From contig NZ_CP028942.1 in the NCBI RefSeq assembly GCF_013307225.1, positions 434,001-498,000 of the forward strand: DNA of 64,000 nucleotides, in the 5' to 3' direction. Below, piece by piece: positions 17,614 through 25,641 of this stretch. Positions within the stretch are counted from its first letter, which is position 1; every line of letters begins with the position of its first letter. The notes under the pieces are model-generated. The model was not told where the DNA came from. It saw only the letters and a list, made by a program, of their open reading frames with translations, and ran no database searches. The DNA comes from Polynucleobacter tropicus (GTDB lineage: Bacteria; Pseudomonadota; Gammaproteobacteria; Burkholderiales; Burkholderiaceae). A program made the translations under genes and the position numbers.

Positions 17614-18294
17614 ATGAAGAAAATCATTCGCGTTTGGGATTTGCCAATCCGCCTGTTTCACTGGTTGTTAGTAGCTTGCATTATTGGAAGCCTAGTGAGC
17701 ATTCATTTGTTTGATAGTGCCGTTGAGTTACATGCCTACTTTGGGTATTGCATTTTGACTCTGTTGGTATTTAGAGTGATTTGGGGCTTTGTGGGATCAA
17801 GGCATGCACGCTTTGCTTCATTTGTTCCTAATCGCCAATCCATTCTTAATTATCTTCAAGATAAATCACCACGCTTTTTGGGGCATAACCCAATCGGCGC
17901 TCTATCTGTTTTTGCCTTGCTGTTTGTTTTGTGTGTGCAAGTTGTCACCGGTTTATTTGTAGATGATGAAATTGCGTTTCAAGGACCGCTTGCTAAATAT
18001 GTCCCCAGTGCCGTCGTATCTTTTCTATCAGAGATTCATGAAGGTAACCAAGTCATTATTTACACGCTGATTACCATTCATATTGCTGCCATTTGGTATT
18101 ACAAGAAATTCAAAGGCGAAAACTTAATCAAGCCAATGATTACAGGCGATAAAGAAATTGACCCAAGCGAGGAAGCAAGGTATTTGCCTTCTGACTTGGG
18201 TCATAGCTCCAAGGATGGAGCATTGCAACGAGGTTTGGCTTTATTGCTCTTGAGTCTGATTGCCGTTGCCGTGGGTTACTTCATTACGCGTTAA
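17614..18294 (+). CDS. Cytochrome b561-type membrane protein
   Basis: Di-haem b-type membrane electron carrier of 226 residues (cytochrome b/b6 domain, Ni-Fe hydrogenase b-subunit class). RVWDLPIRLFHWLL at the N-terminus is the family signature with the first haem His. Four main hydrophobic helices follow, with further His residues in HAYFGYCILTLL and LITIHIAAIWYYKKFKGENLIKPM; a last hydrophobic segment ends the chain. It probably passes electrons from quinol or to a soluble cytochrome. A cytochrome c' gene converges on it with nine bases between the stops, a pairing often seen for this class. Confidence 0.88.
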   Translation: MKKIIRVWDLPIRLFHWLLVACIIGSLVSIHLFDSAVELHAYFGYCILTLLVFRVIWGFVGSRHARFASFVPNRQSILNYLQDKSPRFLGHNPIGALSVFALLFVLCVQVVTGLFVDDEIAFQGPLAKYVPSAVVSFLSEIHEGNQVIIYTLITIHIAAIWYYKKFKGENLIKPMITGDKEIDPSEEARYLPSDLGHSSKDGALQRGLALLLLSLIAVAVGYFITR

Positions 18295-18303
18295 GAAAGC
18301 GCT

Positions 18304-18756
18304 TTATTTTTTCTTGAAATCATCATGGCAGCCTTTGCAGGTTGCGCCTGCCGCACCAAATGCTTTCTTGATGCTTTCTAAATCACCGGATTGAGCGGCG
18401 GTATTCAGATTGGAAACAGCGAGTTGCATCTTTTCAGAGGCTGCTTTGAACTTCGCGTTATCAGACCAAATATCAGCTCGTGCTTTGCCCCCCTCTGTTC
18501 CGGGACCAAAAGCTTGCCATGGCAAAGTGGACAGTGTGGCAACGATAGCAGCATTTTTTGCAACCTCATCTTTATTGAAAGGCGCTTCACCTTTAACAAC
18601 AGCGCCAATTTGTCCAAAATGATTGCCCATCACATTGAATACACTTTGTCGATAGCTAATAGCTTTTTCACTATTTTTAAATTGTGCAATTGCTGTGCCG
18701 GCACCGATTGCAAGAATCGTAGCTGAGCTAATTAAAACTAGTTTCTGCAGTTTCAT
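18304..18756 (-). CDS. Cytochrome c'
   Basis: Periplasmic four-helix-bundle cytochrome of 150 residues with a signal peptide (MKLQKLVLISSATILAIGAGTAIA, cut before QFKN). The haem-attachment site is C-terminal, Cys140-Lys-Gly-Cys143-His144, as in the class II cytochromes c. The family binds NO and can protect against nitrosative stress or carry electrons. GAGG lies just before the ATG. It probably works with the convergent cytochrome b561, but co-transcription is impossible in this orientation. No terminator is visible between the two stops. Confidence 0.92.
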   Translation of the reverse strand: MKLQKLVLISSATILAIGAGTAIAQFKNSEKAISYRQSVFNVMGNHFGQIGAVVKGEAPFNKDEVAKNAAIVATLSTLPWQAFGPGTEGGKARADIWSDNAKFKAASEKMQLAVSNLNTAAQSGDLESIKKAFGAAGATCKGCHDDFKKK

Positions 18757-18843
18757 GGAGAACCTCTTATGCGTTATGGTGTGAATAGAGCCGCCTACTG
18801 TGAAATCAGCATACTCCAGATTATTGGGTTATGCTGAGCGCTC

Positions 18844-19506
18844 TTAAAACAGCATTTGCAGAGGGTAGGTAAGCAGATAAATAGCGCCCTTAAAAAACGC
18901 CATCAAGGGATCCATCCAAAGAGCCCCAATAATTCCTGTGAAAACGAGGCCCAAGACAATAAAGAATCCCCAGGGCTCTAGCCTTCCAAATGCAATTGAC
19001 TGTCTTGTTGGTAGTAGGCCAGCAAGAATGCGCCCACCATCAAGTGGCGGAAGTGGGAAGAGATTAAAAACAAGTAGACCTAAATTCCAAAGGATGCCTG
19101 CTTGCGCCATAGCAATAAAAAACTTTTCATCGATTCCTAGGCCCACAAGCAAAATTAATAAGACCGCCCAAATCAAGGCTTGAATAAAGTTGGATCCCGG
19201 TCCTGCAAGGGCAACCCAAATGGAATCGATTCTGGGATTGCGTAGGCGACCAAAATTGACTGGGACTGGCTTGGCATAACCAACTAAAAAAGGAGAGCCC
19301 ATCAAAATCAATGCCAAGGGAATTAAGATGGTTCCAACGGGATCGATATGCTTGGCGGGATTAAGGCTAACCCGCCCCAACATATAGGCCGTGTTGTCCC
19401 CAAACCTACGGGCGGCATAACCATGGGCTGCTTCATGGATGGTGATGGCAAAAATCAAGGGAATCGCATTAATTGCGACAGCTTGGATAGAATAGTCGGT
19501 AATCAT
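18844..19506 (-). CDS. Site-2 protease family (M50) membrane metalloprotease
   Basis: Membrane zinc protease of 220 residues. The catalytic ligands are His24, Glu25 and His28 in ITIHEAAHGYAARR, and the third ligand is in NLFPLPPLDGGR. About six hydrophobic segments are present. The ATG at 19506 is chosen because family members start shortly before the HExxH helix; a TTG at 19590 would add 28 residues and overlap the opposite small gene almost completely. No PDZ domain is present, so it belongs to the compact M50 group, not RseP. The natural substrate is unknown. Confidence 0.88.
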   Translation of the reverse strand: MITDYSIQAVAINAIPLIFAITIHEAAHGYAARRFGDNTAYMLGRVSLNPAKHIDPVGTILIPLALILMGSPFLVGYAKPVPVNFGRLRNPRIDSIWVALAGPGSNFIQALIWAVLLILLVGLGIDEKFFIAMAQAGILWNLGLLVFNLFPLPPLDGGRILAGLLPTRQSIAFGRLEPWGFFIVLGLVFTGIIGALWMDPLMAFFKGAIYLLTYPLQMLF

Positions 19507-19534
19507 GGCAATATGATATCTATAGGAGATCAAA

Positions 19535-19702
19535 GTGACTGACGATAAGAAATCTGACCCCAAGACCCCCGCAAAGCCGGTTGCTGCCAAGCCGCCAGCC
19601 CGTCCCCCTGCCCCTAAGGGCCCATCAGGCCCTGCTGGAAGGCCTCAGGCTGGCTTTGGTGGTGGAAAAGGCATGATGCGCAAGGCCGGCCGCGGTCGAT
19701 AG
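19535..19702 (+). CDS. Small basic Pro/Ala/Gly-rich protein, 55 codons
   Basis: Unrecognised small gene. It starts with GTG at 19535, six bases after a clear AGGAG (19524-19528), and ends at TAG. The product starts MTDDKKSDPKTPAKP, is rich in Pro, Ala, Lys and Arg, and ends in a Gly-rich basic tail (FGGGKGMMRKAGRGR). No hydrophobic segment or signal is present, so it should be a soluble, disordered cation that may bind nucleic acid or the ribosome. The good ribosome site and tight packing (28 bases from the opposite M50 start, 44 to the next small gene) support it. The function is unknown. Confidence 0.65.
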   Translation: MTDDKKSDPKTPAKPVAAKPPARPPAPKGPSGPAGRPQAGFGGGKGMMRKAGRGR

Positions 19703-19746
19703 TGGATAATTACACTCATTATTAATGTGTTTACAGAGGATTTAGC

Positions 19747-19884
19747 ATGAACGAATGGCATAACGAATCTAAAGAAGAAGTTAACAAAAAGATCATTACT
19801 TTGATCGTGATGTTGGCTGCTGCAACAAGCTTGGCGATTTTGTTTGCATTGGTAGCTGCTCATACTGGTTACGTATTCGGTTAA
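19747..19884 (+). CDS. Small single-pass membrane protein, 45 residues
   Basis: Unrecognised small gene from an ATG at 19747 with GAGGA about eight bases upstream to TAA at 19884. The N-terminal 15 residues are polar (MNEWHNESKEEVNKK), followed by one hydrophobic helix (about 16-39) and a short AHTGYVFG end, predicting a single transmembrane segment. It sits directly before the dioxygenase gene (nine bases) and 44 bases after the 55-codon gene, so the three may form one transcript. No function is proposed. Confidence 0.65.
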   Translation: MNEWHNESKEEVNKKIITLIVMLAAATSLAILFALVAAHTGYVFG

Positions 19885-19893
19885 TCAACCTTA

Positions 19894-20673
19894 ATGACTA
19901 GTCATCGCCAACCTGCAATTTTTGCTGGCCATGGCAGTCCGATGTATGCCATTGAGCCCAACCGCTATACAGCGGCTTGGACTGCATTAGGAAAATCGCT
20001 CAAGCGTCCTGATGCCATCTTAGTAATTTCTGCACATTGGGTAACTCGAGGAACTTGGGTTACCGCAATGGCAAAACCAAAAACTATTCATGATTTTGGT
20101 GGCTTTCCCCAAGCACTTTTTGATATTCAATATCCTGCGCCAGGAAGTCCTGCGCTCGCTGATCGCGTTAAAGAGTTGTTAAGCGTCCCCGTGGTGCTTG
20201 AAGAGAATGAGTGGGGCATTGATCATGGCGCTTGGTCGATCCTCAAATATCTTTACCCCAACGCGGATATACCCGTGGTGCAGCTAAGCTTAGATGGCTC
20301 AATGTCAGCTCGTGAACATTACGATTTGGCCAAGCAACTAAAGCCTTTGCGTGACGAAAACATTCTGATTCTTTCCAGCGGCAATGTGGTGCACAACCTG
20401 CGCACAATTCATTGGCAAGATAATGCGCAGCCATATCCTTGGGCTAAAGACTTTAATGAATTTTTCGCAGCTCAAATGGATGCCAAGCATCATGATCCTT
20501 TGATTGAGTGGGAAAAGTATGGCGAAGCAGCGCATCTCTCTATTCCTACGCCAGAACATTATTGGCCGGCTTTATATACCTTAGCCTTGCAACATGAAAA
20601 TGAGCGTGCATCCATTTTTGTAGATGGAATCGAAATGAGCTCCATCAGCATGTTGGGTTTCTCGGTTCAGTAA
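19894..20673 (+). CDS. LigB-type extradiol dioxygenase (DODA/YgiD family)
   Basis: Zinc or iron dependent dioxygenase of 259 residues in the class III extradiol family. Metal-binding His residues appear in AGHGSPMYA (His13), ISAHWVT (His48), GIDHGAWSIL and SGNVVHNL. Size and motifs match YgiD-type 4,5-DOPA-extradiol-dioxygenase-like proteins, whose physiological role in bacteria is unsettled. It follows the 45-residue membrane protein gene by nine bases and precedes crcB. Confidence 0.88.
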   Translation: MTSHRQPAIFAGHGSPMYAIEPNRYTAAWTALGKSLKRPDAILVISAHWVTRGTWVTAMAKPKTIHDFGGFPQALFDIQYPAPGSPALADRVKELLSVPVVLEENEWGIDHGAWSILKYLYPNADIPVVQLSLDGSMSAREHYDLAKQLKPLRDENILILSSGNVVHNLRTIHWQDNAQPYPWAKDFNEFFAAQMDAKHHDPLIEWEKYGEAAHLSIPTPEHYWPALYTLALQHENERASIFVDGIEMSSISMLGFSVQ

Positions 20674-20705
20674 ACGCAAGAAAATATAAAACGAGAAGAT
20701 AAATT

Positions 20706-21083
20706 ATGTGGCTATCTATTCTTGCAATATTTTTCGGTGCTGGTTTTGGCGCTTTGTTAAGAGCAGGGTTTAACGTTCTGACTATTGGCGCCGCTTCTGT
20801 TATTCCTTTGGGCACTTTGCTCTCGAATATGGTGGGTGGATATTTGGTTGGTTTGGCAGTTGCCTACTTTGGCAATAATCCACAGCTATCACCCGAGTGG
20901 AGGCTGTTAGTCGTCACTGGTTTTTTAGGTGGCCTGACAACCTTTTCCAGCTTCTCTGCTGAGGTGGTTGGCTTTATTCAGCGTGGTGAATTTACCTGGG
21001 CATTGGGTACGGCCGTGTTGCATCTTGTCGGCTCCTTGGTCTTAACCTTCTTGGGCATTTTGACCTATCAAGCCTTGAAATAA
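20706..21083 (+). CDS. crcB: Fluoride efflux channel CrcB/Fluc
   Basis: Four-helix inner-membrane fluoride channel that works as a dual-topology dimer, 125 residues. Key motifs are GALLRAG near the start, GTLLSNMVGGYLVGL with the conserved Asn, and GFLGGLTTFSSFSAE with the Phe-box and polar track. The upstream gap of 32 bases is too short for a complete fluoride riboswitch and none is visible. It is probably transcribed with the dioxygenase gene. Confidence 0.93.
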   Translation: MWLSILAIFFGAGFGALLRAGFNVLTIGAASVIPLGTLLSNMVGGYLVGLAVAYFGNNPQLSPEWRLLVVTGFLGGLTTFSSFSAEVVGFIQRGEFTWALGTAVLHLVGSLVLTFLGILTYQALK

Positions 21084-21086
21084 AAA

Positions 21087-21103
21087 GGGGGCTTATAGCC
21101 CCC
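21087..21103 (-). terminator. Terminator for the minus-strand Bug operon
   Basis: GGGGGCT pairs with AGCCCCC around a three-base loop. The T-run lies on the minus-strand side (CTTTTTATTT when read in that direction), so the main use is to end the operon coming from 26.6 kb. The plus strand after crcB has no T-run. Confidence 0.75.
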
Positions 21104-21124
21104 GATTGAATAGATCAAACAGTT

Positions 21125-22111
21125 TTATTCTGGTTTGATATTCGCGGTTTTGACAACTGTGCTCCACTTGGCAGATTCTGATTTGATCAGTGCGGCAAAG
21201 TCTGCTGGTGTGCCGCCACCAATTTCATTTCCTTGTGACAACATTAGCTCTCGTAATTGAGGATCTTTCAATGCCTCGTTTGCGGCAGCATTGAGTTTGT
21301 CAATAATAGCCTTCGGAGTTCCTTTGGGAGCAACCAAACCTTGCCAGTTAAGTACTTCAACCTTGGGGTAGCCTACTTCAGCAAAGCTTGGGATGTTAGG
21401 CAATAAAGGTGAGCGTTTCTTGCTGGTGATTGCGATCGGGCGAAGCTTATCCGCCTTAATGCTTGGCATTGCTGAATACATTTGATCAAACATCATCGTT
21501 ACATTTCCGGCCATCAAATCTGTTAAGCCAGCAGAGCCACTTTTGTATGGAACGTGGACCATTTCAATACCAGCGTTTTGTTCAAAAAGTTCAGCAGAAA
21601 GTTGATGGCTGCCACCAATGCCACCAGAAGAAAAAGTAAGGACTCCTGGTTTTGCTTTAGCTGCATCCACAATATCCTTAACAGTCTTGTAAGGAGAATT
21701 CGGATTAACAACCAGTACCAGTGGACCTTTTTCAATTAAGACGATTGGCAAGAGATCGGTTTCAGGATCGTATCGAAGGTTGCCAAATAGTGTTTTGTTT
21801 ACAGCGAGAGGTGCAAAGTTGCCCATGCCAATGGTGTAGCCATCGGGAGCAGATCTAGCAATGAATTCGGTGCCAATATTGCCGCCTGCACCCGGTTTGT
21901 TGTCGACAATGATTGGCTGCTTAAGGATGACGCTCATCTTTTGAGCAATCTGTCGGCTACGAGAATCAGCTCCTCCCCCTGCGCCATAGGGCACGATAAA
22001 GTTGATGGGCTTATTAGGGTAGTTTGCCTGCGCAAAGGCGGTTGGCGTTGCGAGTGTGGCCACCCCAAGAAATAAGAAGGCGAATAATTTAATTGGTTTG
22101 AGATAGGTCAT
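21125..22111 (-). CDS. Bug-family tripartite tricarboxylate transporter receptor
   Basis: Periplasmic solute-binding protein of 328 residues. From the ATG at 22111 it has a typical signal peptide (KPIKLFAFLFLGVATLATPTAFA, cut before QANYP); a longer frame to 22186 lacks this and overlaps the preceding gene. NYPNKPINFIVPYGAGGGADSRSRQIAQ is the Bug hallmark. Bug receptors usually bind carboxylates and deliver them to TctAB permeases, but no tctA or tctB is nearby. It is the last gene of a minus-strand unit that includes two ChrA halves. Confidence 0.92.
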   Translation of the reverse strand: MTYLKPIKLFAFLFLGVATLATPTAFAQANYPNKPINFIVPYGAGGGADSRSRQIAQKMSVILKQPIIVDNKPGAGGNIGTEFIARSAPDGYTIGMGNFAPLAVNKTLFGNLRYDPETDLLPIVLIEKGPLVLVVNPNSPYKTVKDIVDAAKAKPGVLTFSSGGIGGSHQLSAELFEQNAGIEMVHVPYKSGSAGLTDLMAGNVTMMFDQMYSAMPSIKADKLRPIAITSKKRSPLLPNIPSFAEVGYPKVEVLNWQGLVAPKGTPKAIIDKLNAAANEALKDPQLRELMLSQGNEIGGGTPADFAALIKSESAKWSTVVKTANIKPE

Positions 22112-22125
22112 GTTTATCACTTTCT

Positions 22126-22650
22126 TTAAATAAACCCGAGAACGCCTAGCAGGGCGCCGATGGCAATTAAGTATAAGGGGTGCCACCTTGTAAGTAAGGT
22201 AGTGGCAATTGTGCCAATCGTCAAGATGTAGGCTGCAAAACTTTGATTAAGTTGTAAAGAAATCTGCCATGCTGATGAGAGAACCAGCCCTACGGCTAAG
22301 GCGCTTGCGGCAAATTGAATCATTTGTTGTTTTTGCTTATCTTGCATACTCAAGATTGAGCGCTGTAAAAAATAAATCATGATCGACGAAGGCCACGAAA
22401 TTGCCAGTGTTGCAATCGCTGCGCCTAGGACGCCGCCAACATTCCAGCCAATAAGGGTGACGGTCATTAAGTTGGGGCCAGGCGCTGCTTGCGCAATTGC
22501 AAAATAGTCAGAGAAAGTTTGACCATTAATCCAATGCTCTTGATTAACGGATAGGTCGTATAAAACAGGCAGTAATGCATTGATACCGCCGAAGGCAAAC
22601 ACAGAAAACGCGGAAAGTTTTAGGAAGAGGCTCAGAAGCGTGCTAATCAT
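22126..22650 (-). CDS. Half-size ChrA-family transporter, second subunit
   Basis: Integral membrane protein of 174 residues matching one half of the CHR superfamily. It has FSVFAFGGINALLPVLYDLSV and the AIAQAAPGPNLMTVTLIG motif, with five or six hydrophobic helices. The start overlaps the stop of the other half by ATGA, indicating coupled synthesis of a two-chain transporter. Chromate export is the textbook role of the family, but the position between a D-hydroxyacid dehydrogenase and a Bug receptor suggests that another anion could be carried. Confidence 0.87.
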   Translation of the reverse strand: MISTLLSLFLKLSAFSVFAFGGINALLPVLYDLSVNQEHWINGQTFSDYFAIAQAAPGPNLMTVTLIGWNVGGVLGAAIATLAISWPSSIMIYFLQRSILSMQDKQKQQMIQFAASALAVGLVLSSAWQISLQLNQSFAAYILTIGTIATTLLTRWHPLYLIAIGALLGVLGFI

Positions 22651-23183
22651 TTCTTAACCTTCTTCCATGCTAGCAAAATAGCTAACGGAGAACTGAGTAA
22701 TACAACCCAACCTAAACCGAATTTGAAATACGTTGCAGACAGAATAACCAAAATAACTACCGCAAGCATTGGTGGGTATTTAAGCTCGCTACGAAGCATC
22801 TTAAATCCAGTGCTGGCAATTAAACCAACCCCAATTGCTGAGACGCCTCTAAGCATGCCTTGAACTATAGGCATATAGCTGTAATGTTCATATAGGACTG
22901 CCAGCATAAGCAATATCGCTACTGGGCCAAGCATAAGCCCAAGCACTGCTGCGAATGCGCCAGGCACACCTGCAAACTTGCTGCCAACACAAATGCCAAG
23001 ATTGACAATATTGGGCCCCGGAACAATTTGGCAGATACCCAGCATGGCATTAAATTCTTCTGAAGTCAGAATTTTGTCTCGTTCTACGAGTGTTCTTCTG
23101 GCCCAAGGTAATACACCTCCAAAACCGGACATGCCGATTTTGCTAAAGCTGATGAATAGCTCAAGAGGGGTTAGTGTTTTCAA
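22647..23183 (-). CDS. Half-size ChrA-family transporter, first subunit
   Basis: Integral membrane protein of 178 residues, the N-terminal-type half of a short-chain CHR pair. It shows LFISFSKIGMSGFGGVLPWARR and GICQIVPGPNIVNLGICVG, equivalent to the conserved motifs in the partner half. Both halves are intact with their own starts, so this is a natural pair and not a frameshifted long ChrA. It follows the D-2-hydroxyacid dehydrogenase by 37 bases on the same strand. Confidence 0.88.
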   Translation of the reverse strand: MKTLTPLELFISFSKIGMSGFGGVLPWARRTLVERDKILTSEEFNAMLGICQIVPGPNIVNLGICVGSKFAGVPGAFAAVLGLMLGPVAILLMLAVLYEHYSYMPIVQGMLRGVSAIGVGLIASTGFKMLRSELKYPPMLAVVILVILSATYFKFGLGWVVLLSSPLAILLAWKKVKK

Positions 23184-23220
23184 AATGATTAGAGATGTAA
23201 TTCGAGATCTATATTGAGGC

Positions 23221-24198
23221 TTAGCTCGGCTTATAAGGATGTGGAACTGGCTTTTGATCTAACCAAGCTTCTAGTGTCTCAGTAATACCTTTTGCAAAAG
23301 CCTCAAAAATGGGTTCAGCAATAAAGCCAAGATGCGGTGTTACCAAGAGATTTGGCGTGTTACGCAGTGGATCTTTTTCGGGAAGAGGTTCAACATCAAA
23401 GACATCAATCGCTGCCTGACCTGGCCTACCCGCAGACAATGCTTTTTGTAAGTCGCCCATATTAATGAGGGCTGCGCGCGAAGTATTTACCAAAATAGAA
23501 TCTGGGCGCATTGAAGCTAATTGATCTGCGCTGATGAGTCCTTTGGTTCCCGGTCCGGCCACCAAATGCATGGAGACAATCTTCGAGGTAGAAAGTAATT
23601 CATCTAGGCTAACTGCTTTAGCATTCTCGGCGGCGGCGCGCTCTGGAGTCATGCGTGGACTCCAGGCTACAACCTCCATGCCAAAAGCAGCGCCAACGCG
23701 AGCAACACGACTACCAATAGCGCCTAAGCCCATAATTCCAAGGCGCTCGCCTGCAAGCATTGGGAGAACAGATAGTTGATCACGCCAACCACCGGATGCA
23801 ATGAGTTTATTTTCTTCAACTAGACGTTTTGATGCGCCTAGAATTAGGGCCCAAGTTAACTCAGCAGTCGTGTCCTTTGAAGGGCCGCCTGGAGAGCAGG
23901 CTATTGGGATATTGCGAGCAACCAAGGCAGATGCATCTAGAGTGCCATTGCGTTCACCAGTAAACATCAGAAATTTCAATTTAGGCAAACGCGCGATCAT
24001 CGCTTCATTGAATGGCGCGCGGTCGCGCACAATCGCAATGATTTCAGCATTTTTTACCGCTTCATAAAGAGCCTCATCACGTAAAGGCTCATGATGAAAA
24101 GTCAAATTTGCTTGCTTCTCTAATTTTTCCCAGCTCGAGAAACGACGCAATGCGCGTTCGTAATCTCCAAGGATGACGACATTAGGCAATGAACTCAT
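23221..24198 (-). CDS. D-2-hydroxyacid dehydrogenase family protein
   Basis: NAD-binding dehydrogenase of 325 residues. The Rossmann motif LGIMGLGAIGSRVA lies near residue 150, the catalytic Arg is in VNTSRAALIN, the acid in DVFDVEPLP, and the His in LVTPHLGF. Its N-terminal region differs from the paralogue at 14409, so the two are not recent duplicates. It lies between MmgE/PrpD (14 bases upstream on the minus strand) and the ChrA halves, consistent with catabolism of a hydroxy acid imported through the Bug receptors. Confidence 0.89.
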   Translation of the reverse strand: MSSLPNVVILGDYERALRRFSSWEKLEKQANLTFHHEPLRDEALYEAVKNAEIIAIVRDRAPFNEAMIARLPKLKFLMFTGERNGTLDASALVARNIPIACSPGGPSKDTTAELTWALILGASKRLVEENKLIASGGWRDQLSVLPMLAGERLGIMGLGAIGSRVARVGAAFGMEVVAWSPRMTPERAAAENAKAVSLDELLSTSKIVSMHLVAGPGTKGLISADQLASMRPDSILVNTSRAALINMGDLQKALSAGRPGQAAIDVFDVEPLPEKDPLRNTPNLLVTPHLGFIAEPIFEAFAKGITETLEAWLDQKPVPHPYKPS

Positions 24199-24212
24199 GA
24201 ATATTTTCTAAA

Positions 24213-25586
24213 TTAATCTGGTGTGCAAAGGCTGATAATTTGTTTGAGATCAGAAGCTTGTCCTAATTTCCACAAAGCAGAGATGAGTTGACGGGTTTTT
24301 TCTTTGCCGATTACGGGTTCAGCGAGGCTGGTGAATTTTTGTTCTAGATTGGCATCGCTCATTGGGTTTTCCAAAGAGCCAATCGCGTTCTTCACAAAGA
24401 TGTGAACTTCTTTGCCATTCTTCAAGAAGGCTTTTACATCAACAGATGCTTCACTGATGGAGGTATCTGTAGTTGCGTTAACTTTAGCGCGTAAAGCTAC
24501 AACATCTGGACGATTGACAATATCGTCAGCGTACTCACCTTCGCCTGCTTGACCAAAGATGAGGCCAACAGCGCAACCATGGTAGACGCTAAATTTACCT
24601 TCGAGTCCATCCTTTGGCGTCTTTTTGCCAGTGAGCTCTAATACGAGTGGATGAACACGCAATTCAATGCGTTCAACATCTTCAGCCTTAACGCCTTGAG
24701 CACGCAGCTGTGCGCAAGCATCAATCGCAGGGTGAATCACAATGCCGCATGCAAATGGCTTATAGGTGTTGAGTGAGATCTCAAATGATTTACCTAGTTC
24801 GCGGTCGATCTCTGACCAGTCGCATTTAGTTGAAACAGTCTGCATATAGCCACGACCTGCCTCAAGCGCTTTTGGACTTGCTGTGAAACCATGTTTTGCC
24901 AATAAAGCTGATAGTTGTCCTGCGCGTGCGGCACCACCTGGATGGAAAGGTTTAGTCATCGTGCCAAATTGCTCGCGCATTCCCACGGGTTGAGAAGCGG
25001 CGATGCCTAATGCCATAGTGGTTTTTTGTAAATCTAAGCCCATTAAGCGAGCGCATGCTGCCGCAGAACCAAGAGTGCCTGTAGAGCCGGTGATATGCCA
25101 GCCACGGTGGTAGTGGTCAGGGTACATCGCATTACCAACACGACAAGCAACATCAATACCGAGAACAAGTGAGTCGATGATTTGGCGACCGTTTACGCCG
25201 ATGTGCTCACCCAGTGCCAAGATAGCAGAGGCAACAGGGCCTGCAGGGTGAATCACTGTTTTTAGGTGGGTATCGTCAAAGTCAAATGTATGCGAGCTGA
25301 TGCCGTTAATTAAAGCTGCACCACCCATGTCGACTTTGTCTTTCCGGCCCAAGATACTTGCTTGTGGCGCCGGTTGAAATTCACGAACTGCAGCTAAGGA
25401 AGATTCCACGCTTTCATGATTCGCTGCGCCAATTGCGCAACCAAGCCAATTTAAGAATGTGCGGTGTGCCTCATGATCTACTTCAGGGGCCCAACCTTGG
25501 GTTGGGTGGGAATGAACAAACTGAGCAAGTGTTTTAGTAACTGGTGGCGCATTGAGATCGGCTGCTGCGGCAATAGCGTGAGACAT
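24213..25586 (-). CDS. MmgE/PrpD-family dehydratase or isomerase
   Basis: A 457-residue protein of the 2-methylcitrate dehydratase fold family, which also includes cis-aconitate decarboxylase and iminodisuccinate epimerase. Typical motifs are LNWLGCAIGAANHESV, SSHTFDFDDTHLKTVIHPAGPV, HITGSTGTLGSAAACARLMGL and FKPFACGIVIHPAID. The ATG at 25586 has AGGAA upstream; a longer frame to 25715 overlaps the preceding Bug gene. No prpB or prpC is present, so the methylcitrate cycle is not indicated. The substrate is likely a di- or tricarboxylate. Confidence 0.88.
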   Translation of the reverse strand: MSHAIAAAADLNAPPVTKTLAQFVHSHPTQGWAPEVDHEAHRTFLNWLGCAIGAANHESVESSLAAVREFQPAPQASILGRKDKVDMGGAALINGISSHTFDFDDTHLKTVIHPAGPVASAILALGEHIGVNGRQIIDSLVLGIDVACRVGNAMYPDHYHRGWHITGSTGTLGSAAACARLMGLDLQKTTMALGIAASQPVGMREQFGTMTKPFHPGGAARAGQLSALLAKHGFTASPKALEAGRGYMQTVSTKCDWSEIDRELGKSFEISLNTYKPFACGIVIHPAIDACAQLRAQGVKAEDVERIELRVHPLVLELTGKKTPKDGLEGKFSVYHGCAVGLIFGQAGEGEYADDIVNRPDVVALRAKVNATTDTSISEASVDVKAFLKNGKEVHIFVKNAIGSLENPMSDANLEQKFTSLAEPVIGKEKTRQLISALWKLGQASDLKQIISLCTPD

Positions 25587-25641
25587 ATGATTTCCTGTAA
25601 TTGAGTATGAGTGAGTATGGATAATTATTGGATTTAAAAAA

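Noticed and set aside
18844..19590. A 248-residue form of the M50 protease starting at 19590
   Set aside because: It needs a TTG start, adds 28 non-conserved residues and would cover most of the opposite small gene that has a better ribosome site.
20674..20705. A fluoride riboswitch before crcB
   Set aside because: The gap is only 32 bases, too short for the aptamer, and no matching conserved motif is seen.
22126..23183. A single long chrA gene split by a frameshift
   Set aside because: Each half has its own start, its own set of family motifs and a clean ATGA overlap, as in known short-chain ChrA pairs.
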